From Streptomyces hiroshimensis (GTDB lineage: Bacteria > Actinomycetota > Actinomycetes > Streptomycetales > Streptomycetaceae), in the NCBI RefSeq assembly GCF_014650335.1, contig NZ_BMUT01000001.1:983037-1047036 (forward strand): a stretch of 64,000 nt of DNA, in the 5' to 3' direction. The position numbers were made by a program, and so were the translations under genes. Under the pieces are notes generated by a model that saw only the letters and a list, made by a program, of their open reading frames with translations, searched no databases and was not told where the DNA came from. Positions 40,873 through 49,107 of the stretch are shown in pieces; position 1 is the stretch's first letter; each line of letters starts with the position of its first letter.

Positions 40873-41040
40873 TCGCGGCCGCAGACCCCGCCCGCCGGTG
40901 CGATGCCGGCCGGTCCCGGCACGCCGGAAGGCCGGGTGCCGCGCCCACCGCACCTGTCGGCGAGCTGCCGACCCGCGGGGCGGCGCACATCCGTGGTGCG
41001 CCCCGCTTGCCCCGTCCGCCCGCTGCGGCAGACTGGAGCC

Positions 41041-41907
41041 ATGCCGGAGCTGCCGGAGGTCGAGGCTCTCGCCGGGTTTCTCGCCGGGCACCTCGTCGGC
41101 CGTACGGTCGAGCGCGTGCTGCCCGTGGCCGTGAGTGTCCTCAAGACCTACGACCCGCCGCTCACCGCCCTGGAGGGGCGGGAGGTGACCGCCGTGCGCC
41201 GGTACGGCAAGTTCCTCGACCTCGCCACCGGCGGCGACGGACCGCACCTCGTCCTCCACCTGGCCCGCGCCGGCTGGCTGCGCTGGCAGGACACCCTGCC
41301 GGAGGCACCCCCGCGCCCCGGCAAGGGCCCGCTCGCGCTGCGCGTACGGCTCGCCGGGGGCGGCGGCTTCGACGTCACCGAGGCGGGCACCCAGAAGCGG
41401 CTCGCCGCCTACTGTGTGCACGACGTCTCCGAGGTGCCCGGCATCGCCCGGCTGGGCCCCGATCCCCTCGCCCCCGGCTTCGGCCTCGACGCCTTCGCCG
41501 CCCTGCTGCGCGACGAGCGGCGGCAGCTCAAGGGCGTCCTGCGCGACCAGAGCGTCATCGCAGGCATCGGCAACGCCTACTCGGACGAGATCCTGCACGC
41601 GGCCCGCATGTCCCCGTTCAAGCTCGCCGCGAGCCTGACGGAGGACGAGACCGCCGCCCTGTACGGGGCCTTGCGCACCGTGCTGCACGAGGCCGTCGAG
41701 CGGGCGCGCGGACACGCCGCGGCCGAGCTGAAGGCGGAGAAGAAGAGCGGCCTGCGGGTGCACGGCCGCACCGGGCAGCCCTGCCCCGTGTGCGGCGACA
41801 CCGTGCGCGAGGTGTCCTTCAGCGACTCCTCGCTGCAGTACTGCCCCACCTGCCAGACGGGCGGCAAGCCGCTCGCCGACCGCAGGCTGTCCCGCCTGCT
41901 CAAATAG
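41041..41907 (+). CDS. Fpg/Nei-family DNA glycosylase
   Basis: A 288-residue protein starting M-P-E-L-P-E-V-E, where the N-terminal proline is the catalytic nucleophile. It has a helix-two-turn-helix (V-I-A-G-I-G-N-A-Y-S-D-E-I-L) and a C-terminal zinc finger C-P-V-C ... C-P-T-C-Q. In typical Fpg, an arginine in the zinc-finger loop (before the third Cys) contacts the lesion strand; here the corresponding segment reads S-F-S-D-S-S-L-Q-Y-C, with no arginine. The enzyme therefore may belong to an actinobacterial Fpg/Nei subgroup with altered lesion preference. It excises oxidised bases and nicks the DNA. Confidence 0.87.
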   Translation: MPELPEVEALAGFLAGHLVGRTVERVLPVAVSVLKTYDPPLTALEGREVTAVRRYGKFLDLATGGDGPHLVLHLARAGWLRWQDTLPEAPPRPGKGPLALRVRLAGGGGFDVTEAGTQKRLAAYCVHDVSEVPGIARLGPDPLAPGFGLDAFAALLRDERRQLKGVLRDQSVIAGIGNAYSDEILHAARMSPFKLAASLTEDETAALYGALRTVLHEAVERARGHAAAELKAEKKSGLRVHGRTGQPCPVCGDTVREVSFSDSSLQYCPTCQTGGKPLADRRLSRLLK

Positions 41908-41928
41908 GCCGACCCTGAGGAATCCGGG

Positions 41929-43371
41929 CTAGTCCTGCGGAATCCCCCTGGCGTCCGCGTGGCGGAGCTCCGAGTGCTTGTACGAGTAGGCGAAGTACAC
42001 CACCAGCCCCACCACGAACCACACCGCGAACCGCAGCCACGTCTGCCACGCCAGATAGGTGATCAGCCAGATCGACGCGGCGACCCCGATCCCGGGCACC
42101 ACCGGCACCCAGGGGCAGCGGAACGAGCGCGGCAGGTCCGGCCGCCTGTAGCGGAGCACGATCACGGCCGTGCACACCACCGCGAAGGCCAGCAGGATGC
42201 CGATGTTCGTCAGCTCCGCCGCCTCGCCGATGGGCACCAGGCCCGCGATGGCCGCCGACGCCACGCCCACGATCCAGGTCACGCGCGTCGGTACGTGCCG
42301 GGTGGGGTGCGTCTTGGCGAACCACTTCGGCAGCAGCCCGTCGCGGCTCATCGCGAACCACACGCGGGTCACGCCGAGCATGAAGGTGAACATGACGGTG
42401 AGGATGCCGATGATCGCGCCCACCGCGATGACGTCCGCGATGCCTTCGAGCCCGACCGACTTGAAGGCGGTGGAGAAGCCGCTGGCCTTGTCGATGTCCT
42501 TGTAGTTCTGCATGCCGGTCAGCACCAGGCAGGCCAGCACGTACAGCACCATCGAGATCGCCAGCGAGTAAAGGATCGCCTTCGGCATGTGGCGCTGTGC
42601 GTCCTTGGACTCCTCGGCCGCCGTGGACATCGCGTCGTAGCCGAAGACGGCGAAGAACACCGTGGCCGCGCCGGTGAAGGCCCCGCTGACCCCGAACGGG
42701 AAGAAGGGGGTGTAGTTGCTGCTCTTGACGTGGAAGAAGCCCACGACGACCACCAGCAGCACCACCAGGATCTTCAGGCCGACGACCACCGTCTCGAACC
42801 GGGCCGCGCTCTTCATGCCCATGTTCAGCAGCCAGGCGATCAGCAGGCACAGCAGCGCCGCGAAGAGGTCCACCCGGTGCCCCGTGCCCGTCCCCGGCGC
42901 GCCCAGCATCCAGGCGGGCAGCTCGGCGTTCATCTCCCCGAGCAGGAAGTTGATGTACCCGGAGATGCCGATGGCGACCACCGCCACGATCGCCGTGTAC
43001 TCCAGTAGCAGGTCCCAGCCGATGAACCAGCCGCCGATCTCGCCGAGCACCGCGTAGCCGTAGGTGTAGGCGGAACCGGCCCGCGGGATCAGGCCTGCGA
43101 ACTCCGCGTACGAGAAGGCCGCGGCCGCGCTCGCCACGCCCGCGATGAGGAAGGAGACGAGCACGGCCGGCCCGGCGACACCGTTGGCGATGGTGCCCGC
43201 GAGGCTGAAGATGCCCGCCCCGATGATGCCGCCGACGCCGATCGCCGTGAGCTGCCACAGGCCCAGGGTCCGGGTCAGGTGCTCGCCGTGCGCCTCGGTC
43301 TCCTCCGCCTCCTCGATCGTCTCGATCGGTTTGCGGCGCAGGATGCCCTGTCCCGTCCGGAGCCCGGCCAT
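41929..43371 (-). CDS. Cationic-type APC amino acid permease
   Basis: A 480-residue protein with 12 or more helices. G-V-G-G-I-I-G-A-G-I-F in helix 1 is the substrate-binding GxG site, and P-R-A-G-S-A-Y-T-Y-G-Y-A plus G-Y-D-A-M-S-T-A-A-E-E-S-K-D-A-Q-R are typical of the CAT/YfnA group. It imports an amino acid, probably cationic. ATG 43371 is preceded by GAGGACATGAC. The gene lies downstream of, and on the same strand as, the GH92 enzyme, behind a hairpin, so it is probably transcribed separately. Confidence 0.85.
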   Translation of the reverse strand: MAGLRTGQGILRRKPIETIEEAEETEAHGEHLTRTLGLWQLTAIGVGGIIGAGIFSLAGTIANGVAGPAVLVSFLIAGVASAAAAFSYAEFAGLIPRAGSAYTYGYAVLGEIGGWFIGWDLLLEYTAIVAVVAIGISGYINFLLGEMNAELPAWMLGAPGTGTGHRVDLFAALLCLLIAWLLNMGMKSAARFETVVVGLKILVVLLVVVVGFFHVKSSNYTPFFPFGVSGAFTGAATVFFAVFGYDAMSTAAEESKDAQRHMPKAILYSLAISMVLYVLACLVLTGMQNYKDIDKASGFSTAFKSVGLEGIADVIAVGAIIGILTVMFTFMLGVTRVWFAMSRDGLLPKWFAKTHPTRHVPTRVTWIVGVASAAIAGLVPIGEAAELTNIGILLAFAVVCTAVIVLRYRRPDLPRSFRCPWVPVVPGIGVAASIWLITYLAWQTWLRFAVWFVVGLVVYFAYSYKHSELRHADARGIPQD

Positions 43372-43418
43372 GTCATGTCCTCTCGTCGGCGCTGACGGCG
43401 GATCATCGCCGACATCAT

Positions 43419-43466
43419 GGCCCGGCGGGGGCGGCGACGGAAGGCGCCGCCCCGCGCCGGCGGGCC
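43419..43466 (-). terminator. Hairpin after the GH92 gene
   Basis: An inner 9-bp stem GGGGCGGCG/CGCCGCCCC (43428-43436 with 43445-43453) is enclosed by a GGCCCG/CGGGCC pair (43419-43424 with 43461-43466). It begins five nt after the GH92 stop and would end that transcript. Confidence 0.6.
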
Positions 43467-43470
43467 GGGT

Positions 43471-45798
43471 TCAGCCGATGGCGGGCGCCACCGCCCGGGC
43501 TTCGGTGCCCCAGCCCGAGGGGGACGCGCCGACCGTGAAGTCCAGCTTCCCGCCCCCGGTGATCTGCCGCGACGTCAGGTACGTGAGCCCGTAGCGGTCG
43601 CCGTCGAGGCGCACCGACTGCACGTAGCGCTCCCGGTCGGAGGTCCCCGGGGCGGTCACGGTGAACCGCTCCCCGTCGAGGTTCAGGTCCACCCGCTCGA
43701 AGACCGGGGTGCTGAGCCCCCACACGTCCGCGCCCGGCTGGACGGGGAAGACGCCGATGGCGGAGAGGACCATCCACGCCGACATCGTGCCCAGGTCGTC
43801 GTTGCCGGTCATCCCCGTCGGCGCATCGGTGAAGAGGGTGAGCGCGGCGTGCACCACGTCCGTCGTCTTCCAGGGCTGGCCGGTCGACAGGTACGTGTAC
43901 GGGGCGATGAGGTCGGGCTCGTTCTGCGGGTTGTACTTGTCGGCGTTGTAGTAGTCGTACGGGCCGTGGACCCACACCTCGCGGGCGGTGCGCGCGGGGT
44001 CCTTCAGCAGCCGGTCGTAGGCGAAGAAGGAGTCGAGCCGGCTGTTCGCCGTCGCCTTGCCGCCGATCAGGCCGATCATCCCCGGCAGGTCCTGCGGCAC
44101 CAGCCACTGGTACTGCCACGCGGTGCCCTCGTGGAAGCAGACGCTCTTCGCCGGGTCGGCGGGACCCATGAACGCGCCGTCGGCGCCGCGGGCCCGGAAG
44201 AAGCCCGTCGCCGGGTCGTAGACGTTGCGGTAGTTCCGGGAGCGGGCGGCGTAGCGGTCGGCGTCGGCGTGGTGGCCCAGGGAGCGGGCCATCTTCGCGA
44301 GCATCCCGTCGGCCAGCGCGTACTCCAGCGTCGCCGAGGCGCCCTGGTGGAGGTCGGTGTCGCCCGGCTTCTCCTTGGGCCTGCCGGGTACGCATGGCAC
44401 GTAACCGTCCCGGATGTAGCGGTCGTTGCCGTCGCGGCCGACGTACGGGGAGTCCTTGGGCGGCATCCCGTCGGCGTTCCTCTTCAGCGCCCGGTAGGCC
44501 TCCTCCTCGTGGCCCCTGAGCAGCCCGTGCTGATAGGCGTTGGTGAGGAAGGGGGTGACCGGGTCACCGGTCATGATGTTCGTCTCGACCGTCCCGTAGC
44601 CCCACTTGGGCAGCCAGCCGCCGTCCGCCTCGACCTGCAGCACCGACAGCGCCATGTCCCGCGACTCCTCCGGCGCCAGCAGCGCGAGCAGCTGCGCCTG
44701 GGTGCGGTAGGTGTCCCACAGCGACCAGTTCTGGTAGTAGGTGAAGCCGCGGGCGCGGTGGATCCTGCCGTCCCAGCCGGTGTAGCGGCCGTCGGCGTCG
44801 CCGCCGACGGTGGGGGCGAGGAAGGCGCGGTACAGCGAGGAGTAGAAGGTGCGGCGCAGCGCCGCCGGGCCGCCCTGCACGCGGACGCCGTCCAGGCGCC
44901 GCTCCCACGCCTCGCGCGCGGCCCGTTCCGTGCGGTCGAAGCCGTCGTCCTCCGCGCGCAGGTTGACGGCGGCGCCGTCGGCGTCGACGTAGCTGATGGC
45001 GGTGGTGGCCTCCACCGTACGGTCGCGGGTGGTGTCGAAGCGCACCCAGGCGCCGTTGCGGCCGGCGGAGGTCGAGCTGCGGGTGCCTTCGGAGACCTTG
45101 TCGCCGTTCCACGTGCCGAAGGTGGTGAAGGGCCGGTCGAAGCGGGTGATCGTGTACACCGTGTACGGGCGGGTGTCCTGGCAGAATCCGCGGCCGGTGA
45201 TGGCGGAGCGGACGGTGCGGGAGTCGAGGACCTCGACGGTCGTGGAGACGGTGCGGTGCAGCGACTGCCCGGTGTTGAGCAGGACGTTGGCCTTGCCGGT
45301 GGCCGGGAAGGTGTAGCGCTGGTGGCCGGTGCGGCGGCCCGCGGTCAGCTCCGCGGTGATGCCGCCGTAGGAGGACAGGCCGACCCGGTAGTAGCCGGGG
45401 TGTGCGCTCTCGTCACGGTGGCCGAACCGGGCGGCGTAGCGGGCGTTGTCGGTGAGCGTGACGTCGCCCGTCGTGGGCAGCACGGGCAGGTCGCCGCCGA
45501 GGCGGCAGCCCACCCCGGACAGGTGCACGGTGCTGAAGCCGCGGATGTGGTCGTGCTTGTAGTCGTAGCCCGTGCTGTGGCCGGTGTCGGGGGAGAGCTG
45601 CACCATGCCGAACGGCACGGCGGCCCCGGGGAAGGTGTTGCCCTCGTTCTGGGTGCCGATGAAGGGGTTGACCAGGCCGGTCAGGCCGTCGGCCGCGGCG
45701 GCCGGCCGCGGGGCCGTGAGCGAGGCACCGCCCAGTACCGCCGCGAGAGCGAGTGCGGCCGCGCAGGTGCGCGAGCGCAGGTGTCCGGTCCATCTCAT
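43471..45798 (-). CDS. Secreted GH92-family glycoside hydrolase (alpha-mannosidase type)
   Basis: A 775-residue protein with a Sec signal peptide (about 1-36: MRWTGHLRSRTCAAALALAAV). The mature part begins V-N-P-F-I-G-T-Q-N-E-G-N-T-F-P-G-A, the hallmark opening of GH92. Later motifs are H-E-G-T-A-W-Q-Y-Q-W-L-V-P-Q-D (with the presumed general acid E) and G-N-D-D-L-G-T-M-S-A-W. GH92 enzymes are calcium-dependent inverting exo-alpha-mannosidases. It would trim mannose from glycans or glycoproteins outside the cell. ATG 45798, after GAGGGGCG, was preferred over upstream starts because it opens directly into the signal peptide. Confidence 0.9.
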   Translation of the reverse strand: MRWTGHLRSRTCAAALALAAVLGGASLTAPRPAAAADGLTGLVNPFIGTQNEGNTFPGAAVPFGMVQLSPDTGHSTGYDYKHDHIRGFSTVHLSGVGCRLGGDLPVLPTTGDVTLTDNARYAARFGHRDESAHPGYYRVGLSSYGGITAELTAGRRTGHQRYTFPATGKANVLLNTGQSLHRTVSTTVEVLDSRTVRSAITGRGFCQDTRPYTVYTITRFDRPFTTFGTWNGDKVSEGTRSSTSAGRNGAWVRFDTTRDRTVEATTAISYVDADGAAVNLRAEDDGFDRTERAAREAWERRLDGVRVQGGPAALRRTFYSSLYRAFLAPTVGGDADGRYTGWDGRIHRARGFTYYQNWSLWDTYRTQAQLLALLAPEESRDMALSVLQVEADGGWLPKWGYGTVETNIMTGDPVTPFLTNAYQHGLLRGHEEEAYRALKRNADGMPPKDSPYVGRDGNDRYIRDGYVPCVPGRPKEKPGDTDLHQGASATLEYALADGMLAKMARSLGHHADADRYAARSRNYRNVYDPATGFFRARGADGAFMGPADPAKSVCFHEGTAWQYQWLVPQDLPGMIGLIGGKATANSRLDSFFAYDRLLKDPARTAREVWVHGPYDYYNADKYNPQNEPDLIAPYTYLSTGQPWKTTDVVHAALTLFTDAPTGMTGNDDLGTMSAWMVLSAIGVFPVQPGADVWGLSTPVFERVDLNLDGERFTVTAPGTSDRERYVQSVRLDGDRYGLTYLTSRQITGGGKLDFTVGASPSGWGTEARAVAPAIG

Positions 45799-46005
45799 CG
45801 TCCACGCCCCTCGGGTGACGCCACGTAGGATGCCGACATCGTTGTCAGCGCCGAGGGTATCGAGCGCATGACGTGCTGTCATGATGCCCCGCGCACCATG
45901 TGTGGCGACCCCCACCCCCGGAGGCACCCCGGAATCATGGCCCCGCCGTCACGCCCCGTGTACGGTGGGCGGCGCTTCAGCCGACCGAACGGAACCGCCT
46001 CGCCC

Positions 46006-46734
46006 ATGCGCCTGACCGCACTCGCATCCGTAGGGCCGTTCTTCGCCCTGCGGACCGAAGAGGGCCCCGAGGCGCTCGGGGAAGCCTCCGGGGAGTACCT
46101 GCCGCTGGGCGAGGAGGTCGTGCACGCGCGCGTGGAGACCGTCGCCGGGCGCCTGGGGACGGAGGACCGTCGCGTGGCCGCGTCCGTCGCCTACCAGGGC
46201 ATCGCCGGGCGGCTGCTGTCCGTCGCCCTGGGCTCGGCCGTCCTCTCCGGCGAGGTCCCCGACCTCGGCCGCGGCAGGCTGCGCTGGCACCCGGCCCGCA
46301 CCGCGCCGGACGACCTGTGGCTGCCCGGCCCCACGGCCCTGCCGCACACCGCCGGCGACTTGGCCGAAGTCATCCGCGAGCACGTCCTGCGCGGCCCCCT
46401 GGCGGACCTGCACGCCCTCACCCGCACGGTCGTCCCGGTCTCGGGGCGCCTGCTGTGGGGCAACGCGGCGTCATCGCTCGCGGGCTCGCTGCGCGTGCTG
46501 CACGGCTGGTGCCACGACCAGGGCCGCCCGCAGGACGCCGCCCGCGCCCTCGACCTGGCCCGCGCCGTGCTCGGCGACCCGCTCCTGCGCGGCACCGGCA
46601 CCCTCACCCCCGGCGCCACGCCGCGCTCCGCGCCGGCCTTCGTACGCAGCACCTGCTGTCTCTACTACCGGGTGCCGCCCGGCGGGATGTGCGGTGACTG
46701 CGTGCTGCGGCACGCGCCGCCGCGGGTGCGCTGA
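46006..46734 (+). CDS. FhuF-like (2Fe-2S) ferric-reductase family protein
   Basis: A 242-residue protein with a C-terminal cysteine pattern T-C-C-L-Y-Y-R-V...G-M-C-G-D-C, the C-C-x10-C-x2-C motif that binds a [2Fe-2S] cluster in FhuF-type siderophore reductases. The central helix-rich part (W-G-N-A-A-S-S-L-A-G-S-L) also fits. It would release iron from ferric siderophores in the cytosol. No siderophore-import gene is adjacent and no DmdR1 box is visible. An ATG at 46006 opens the conserved part; an ATG at 45937 is possible. Its last 70 nt overlap the convergent LuxR gene. Confidence 0.75.
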   Translation: MRLTALASVGPFFALRTEEGPEALGEASGEYLPLGEEVVHARVETVAGRLGTEDRRVAASVAYQGIAGRLLSVALGSAVLSGEVPDLGRGRLRWHPARTAPDDLWLPGPTALPHTAGDLAEVIREHVLRGPLADLHALTRTVVPVSGRLLWGNAASSLAGSLRVLHGWCHDQGRPQDAARALDLARAVLGDPLLRGTGTLTPGATPRSAPAFVRSTCCLYYRVPPGGMCGDCVLRHAPPRVR

Positions 46735-47363
46735 GGGGAGGGCGCGGGCGGCCACTCCCGCGTCGAGAGCACGCCGAGGACGTACGCCTTGGCCACCAGC
46801 GCCGTGCGGTTGGGCACGCGCCAGCGGCGGGTCAGCCGCGTCAGGTGGTAGTTGACGCCGTCCACGGTCAGCCCGACCGCCTTGCCGATGGCGGCGGTGG
46901 TCGCCCCGGCGGCGGCCAGCGCCAGGATGTGCCCCTCCACCACGCTCACCTCGGCGGCCGGTTCCGCCGGCCGGGGGACCGTTTCGGCCACCCGCACCCG
47001 GAGCACCGCCAGCAGCATCGGGCTCGGCGGGAAGCCGTCCCCGACCGGGTCCACGAGCAGTTCCCCCTCCCGTTCGACGCCGCCCGCGCCCGCCAGCCAC
47101 CGCACCTCGATCGGGTGCCGGGGCCGGCGGCCGAGCCGCAGCGCCTCGATGTGCCGGTCGAGTCGCCCGGGCAGGCGTGGCCGGAACATCTCGTGCAGGT
47201 TCCGACCGCGCAACCGCACCGGCGAGGTGCCCCACTCGGCGGCCATGGCCGGGTTCGCGACCGTGACCTCGCCGTCCGGCCGGCAGACCGCGATGGGCGT
47301 CGGGATACGGTCGAGAAGCAGCAGGAAATGATTGCGCCAACTGATGTATTCGTCGCTCACCAC
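46665..47363 (-). CDS. PAS-domain LuxR-type regulator
   Basis: A 232-residue protein. A PAS domain (about 10-110: D-R-I-P-T-P-I-A-V-C-R-P-D-G-E-V-T-V-A-N-P-A-M) leads to a LuxR-like helix-turn-helix (E-G-H-I-L-A-L-A-A-A-G-A-T-T-A-A-I-G-K-A-V-G-L-T-V-D-G-V-N-Y-H-L). GTG 47363 (or 47360) was chosen because the PAS domain starts soon after and a GAGGGG lies upstream; longer starts run into Pro/Arg-rich non-conserved sequence. It overlaps the FhuF-like gene by 70 nt at the 3' ends. It may control the divergent NADH-dehydrogenase-like gene; a perfect palindrome lies between them. Confidence 0.75.
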   Translation of the reverse strand: MVSDEYISWRNHFLLLLDRIPTPIAVCRPDGEVTVANPAMAAEWGTSPVRLRGRNLHEMFRPRLPGRLDRHIEALRLGRRPRHPIEVRWLAGAGGVEREGELLVDPVGDGFPPSPMLLAVLRVRVAETVPRPAEPAAEVSVVEGHILALAAAGATTAAIGKAVGLTVDGVNYHLTRLTRRWRVPNRTALVAKAYVLGVLSTREWPPAPSPQRTRGGACRSTQSPHIPPGGTR

Positions 47364-47665
47364 GGTATGCCCGGCCCCTCGCTCGTCCCGTGCCCGTCCA
47401 AGGGCCTGTCCAGTGCTTGCCCGGCGGGCCGCGCCCGGGAGCGTCACGCCACGAACCACTGCACAATCGTGCAGTTCTGTATACGACCGGAATAGGCGAC
47501 TTGCCGACGGGCCCGAATCCCGTCCCCGGCCCTCCGTTTGGGCCGCCGCCGGGCCGGATACCCGGAGGGGTGCCGCTTCCCGCACCCGTATCCCGCACCC
47601 GTATCCCTGCCCCCTCTTCTCCCGCTTCCCGCTCTTCCCGGCAACCCGGACCCCAGGAGCCGTCA
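47364..47665. other. Divergent control region between the LuxR and NDH-2-like genes
   Basis: A 302-nt gap with outward-facing genes. It contains a perfect palindrome (47458-47475, listed separately), a 13-bp direct repeat CCCGCACCCGTAT (47579-47591 and 47592-47604), and a pyrimidine-rich stretch up to the CAGGAG before the NDH start. No gene is supported. Confidence 0.6.
47458..47475. promoter_or_regulatory. Perfect 7-4-7 palindrome, candidate operator
   Basis: ACTGCAC-AATC-GTGCAGT is a perfect inverted repeat of 18 bp. Its size and TGCA-containing arms resemble binding sites of LuxR-type regulators, and a LuxR gene begins 95 nt away. Candidate autoregulatory and/or NDH-controlling site. Confidence 0.5.
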
Positions 47666-48988
47666 GTGAGCAGCCGAGCCCGGATCGTCGTCGTCGGAGC
47701 CGGATTCGCCGGCTACCAGGCCGCCCGCGAGCTGTCCCGCACGGCGCGCGGCGCCGCCGAGATCGTGCTCGTCAACCCCCACGACTACTTCCTCTACCTG
47801 CCCCTCCTCCCCGAGGTCGCGGCCGGCGTACTCGAACCGCGCAGGGTCACGGTGTCCCTGACCGGGACCCTGCCGCGGGTCCGGCTCGTCCTCGGCCAGG
47901 TCGACACGGTCGACCTCGACGACCGGCGCATCGGCTACGCCGACCCCGAGGGCGACCGCGGCAGCCTGGAGTACGACCGGCTGCTGCTGACGGTGGGCAG
48001 CGTCAACAAGCTGCTGCCCGTGCCCGGCGTCGCCGAGCGCGCCCACGGCTTCCGCGGCCTGCCCGAGGCCCTCTACCTGCGCGATCACGTCGTGCGCCAG
48101 ACCGAGCTGGCGGGCGCCGCGGCCGACGCGGACGAGCGCACCGCCCGGCTGACCTTCGTGGTCGTCGGAGCGGGGTACACCGGCACCGAAGTGGCCGCCC
48201 ACGGCGTGCTGTTCACCGACGCGCTGGTGCGCCGCAACAGCGCCCTGCGCGAGGCGGGCGCCCGCCCCCGCTGGGTGCTCCTGGACCTCGCCCCGCGCGT
48301 CCTGCCCGAGCTGGACGAGCGCCTCTCGCGCACCGCGGACCACGTGCTGCGCCGCCGCGGCGTCGAGGTCCGTACAGGCACGTCCGTCAAGGAGGCCACC
48401 CGGGACGGAGTGCACCTGGACGACGGGGAGTTCGTCCCGACGCGCTCCCTCGTCTGGTGCGTGGGGGTGCGCCCGGACCCGCTGGTCGCCGGCCTCGGCC
48501 TGCCCACCGAGCGGGGGCGGCTGTGCGTGGACGAGTACCTGGCCGTCCCCGGGCACCCGGAGGTCTTCGCCTGCGGCGACGCCGCGGCCGTGCCCGACCT
48601 CACCCGGCCCGGCGAGTACACCCCGATGACCGCCCAGCACGCCCAGCGCCAGGGGCGTACCGCCGGCCGCAACATCGCCGCCTCCTACGGGCGCGGCGAG
48701 CGCCGCCCCTACCGCCACCGCGACCTGGGCTTCACCGTCGACCTCGGCGGCGTCCAGGCCGCGGCCGACCCGCTGCACATCCCGCTCTCCGGACCCCTGG
48801 CCAGTGCCGTCACCCGCGGCTACCACCTGGCGGCGATGCCCGGCAACCGCATCCGCGTCGCCGCCGACTGGCTCCTCGACGCGCTCCTGCCCCGCCAGGG
48901 CGTCCAGCTCGGCCTCGTCCGCTCCGGGTCCGTCCCGCTGGACACGGAGACGCCGGAGGTGGCGCGCACGCCGTACGACGGGCCGTGA
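47666..48988 (+). CDS. Type II NADH dehydrogenase-like FAD/NAD oxidoreductase
   Basis: A 440-residue protein with the FAD site V-V-V-G-A-G-F-A-G-Y-Q-A-A (residues about 7-19) and a second Rossmann site V-V-V-G-A-G-Y-T-G-T-E for NADH. H-D-Y-F-L-Y-L-P-L-L-P-E-V-A-A-G is typical of NDH-2, and A-C-G-D-A-A-A near the end binds the flavin. It would pass electrons from NADH to membrane quinone without pumping protons. GTG 47666 follows CAGGAG. The C-terminal amphipathic region (Y-H-L-A-A-M-P-G-N-R-I-R-V-A-A-D-W-L-L-D-A-L) probably attaches to the membrane. Confidence 0.85.
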   Translation: MSSRARIVVVGAGFAGYQAARELSRTARGAAEIVLVNPHDYFLYLPLLPEVAAGVLEPRRVTVSLTGTLPRVRLVLGQVDTVDLDDRRIGYADPEGDRGSLEYDRLLLTVGSVNKLLPVPGVAERAHGFRGLPEALYLRDHVVRQTELAGAAADADERTARLTFVVVGAGYTGTEVAAHGVLFTDALVRRNSALREAGARPRWVLLDLAPRVLPELDERLSRTADHVLRRRGVEVRTGTSVKEATRDGVHLDDGEFVPTRSLVWCVGVRPDPLVAGLGLPTERGRLCVDEYLAVPGHPEVFACGDAAAVPDLTRPGEYTPMTAQHAQRQGRTAGRNIAASYGRGERRPYRHRDLGFTVDLGGVQAAADPLHIPLSGPLASAVTRGYHLAAMPGNRIRVAADWLLDALLPRQGVQLGLVRSGSVPLDTETPEVARTPYDGP

Positions 48989-49107
48989 CGCGCGGCGGTC
49001 CGTGCCCCGCCGCAGCCCGTGACCCGCCGTAACCCGGGATCCGCCCGCCGGTGACGTACCCTTCTGCCCGTTCATATCAGCACACTTGAGCGAGAGCAGC
49101 GGGGGAC

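Larger units (their letters stand above)
40543..41040. other. 498-nt non-coding gap with inverted repeat copies
   Basis: This gap between the monooxygenase and the glycosylase contains no supported gene. It holds two copies of a repeat core related, in inverted orientation, to the one at 30.9-31.5 kb, and a (CCACGG)4 run. The end carries the glycosylase start signals: CAGACT, a -10 candidate, and CTGGAG just before the ATG. Confidence 0.65.
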
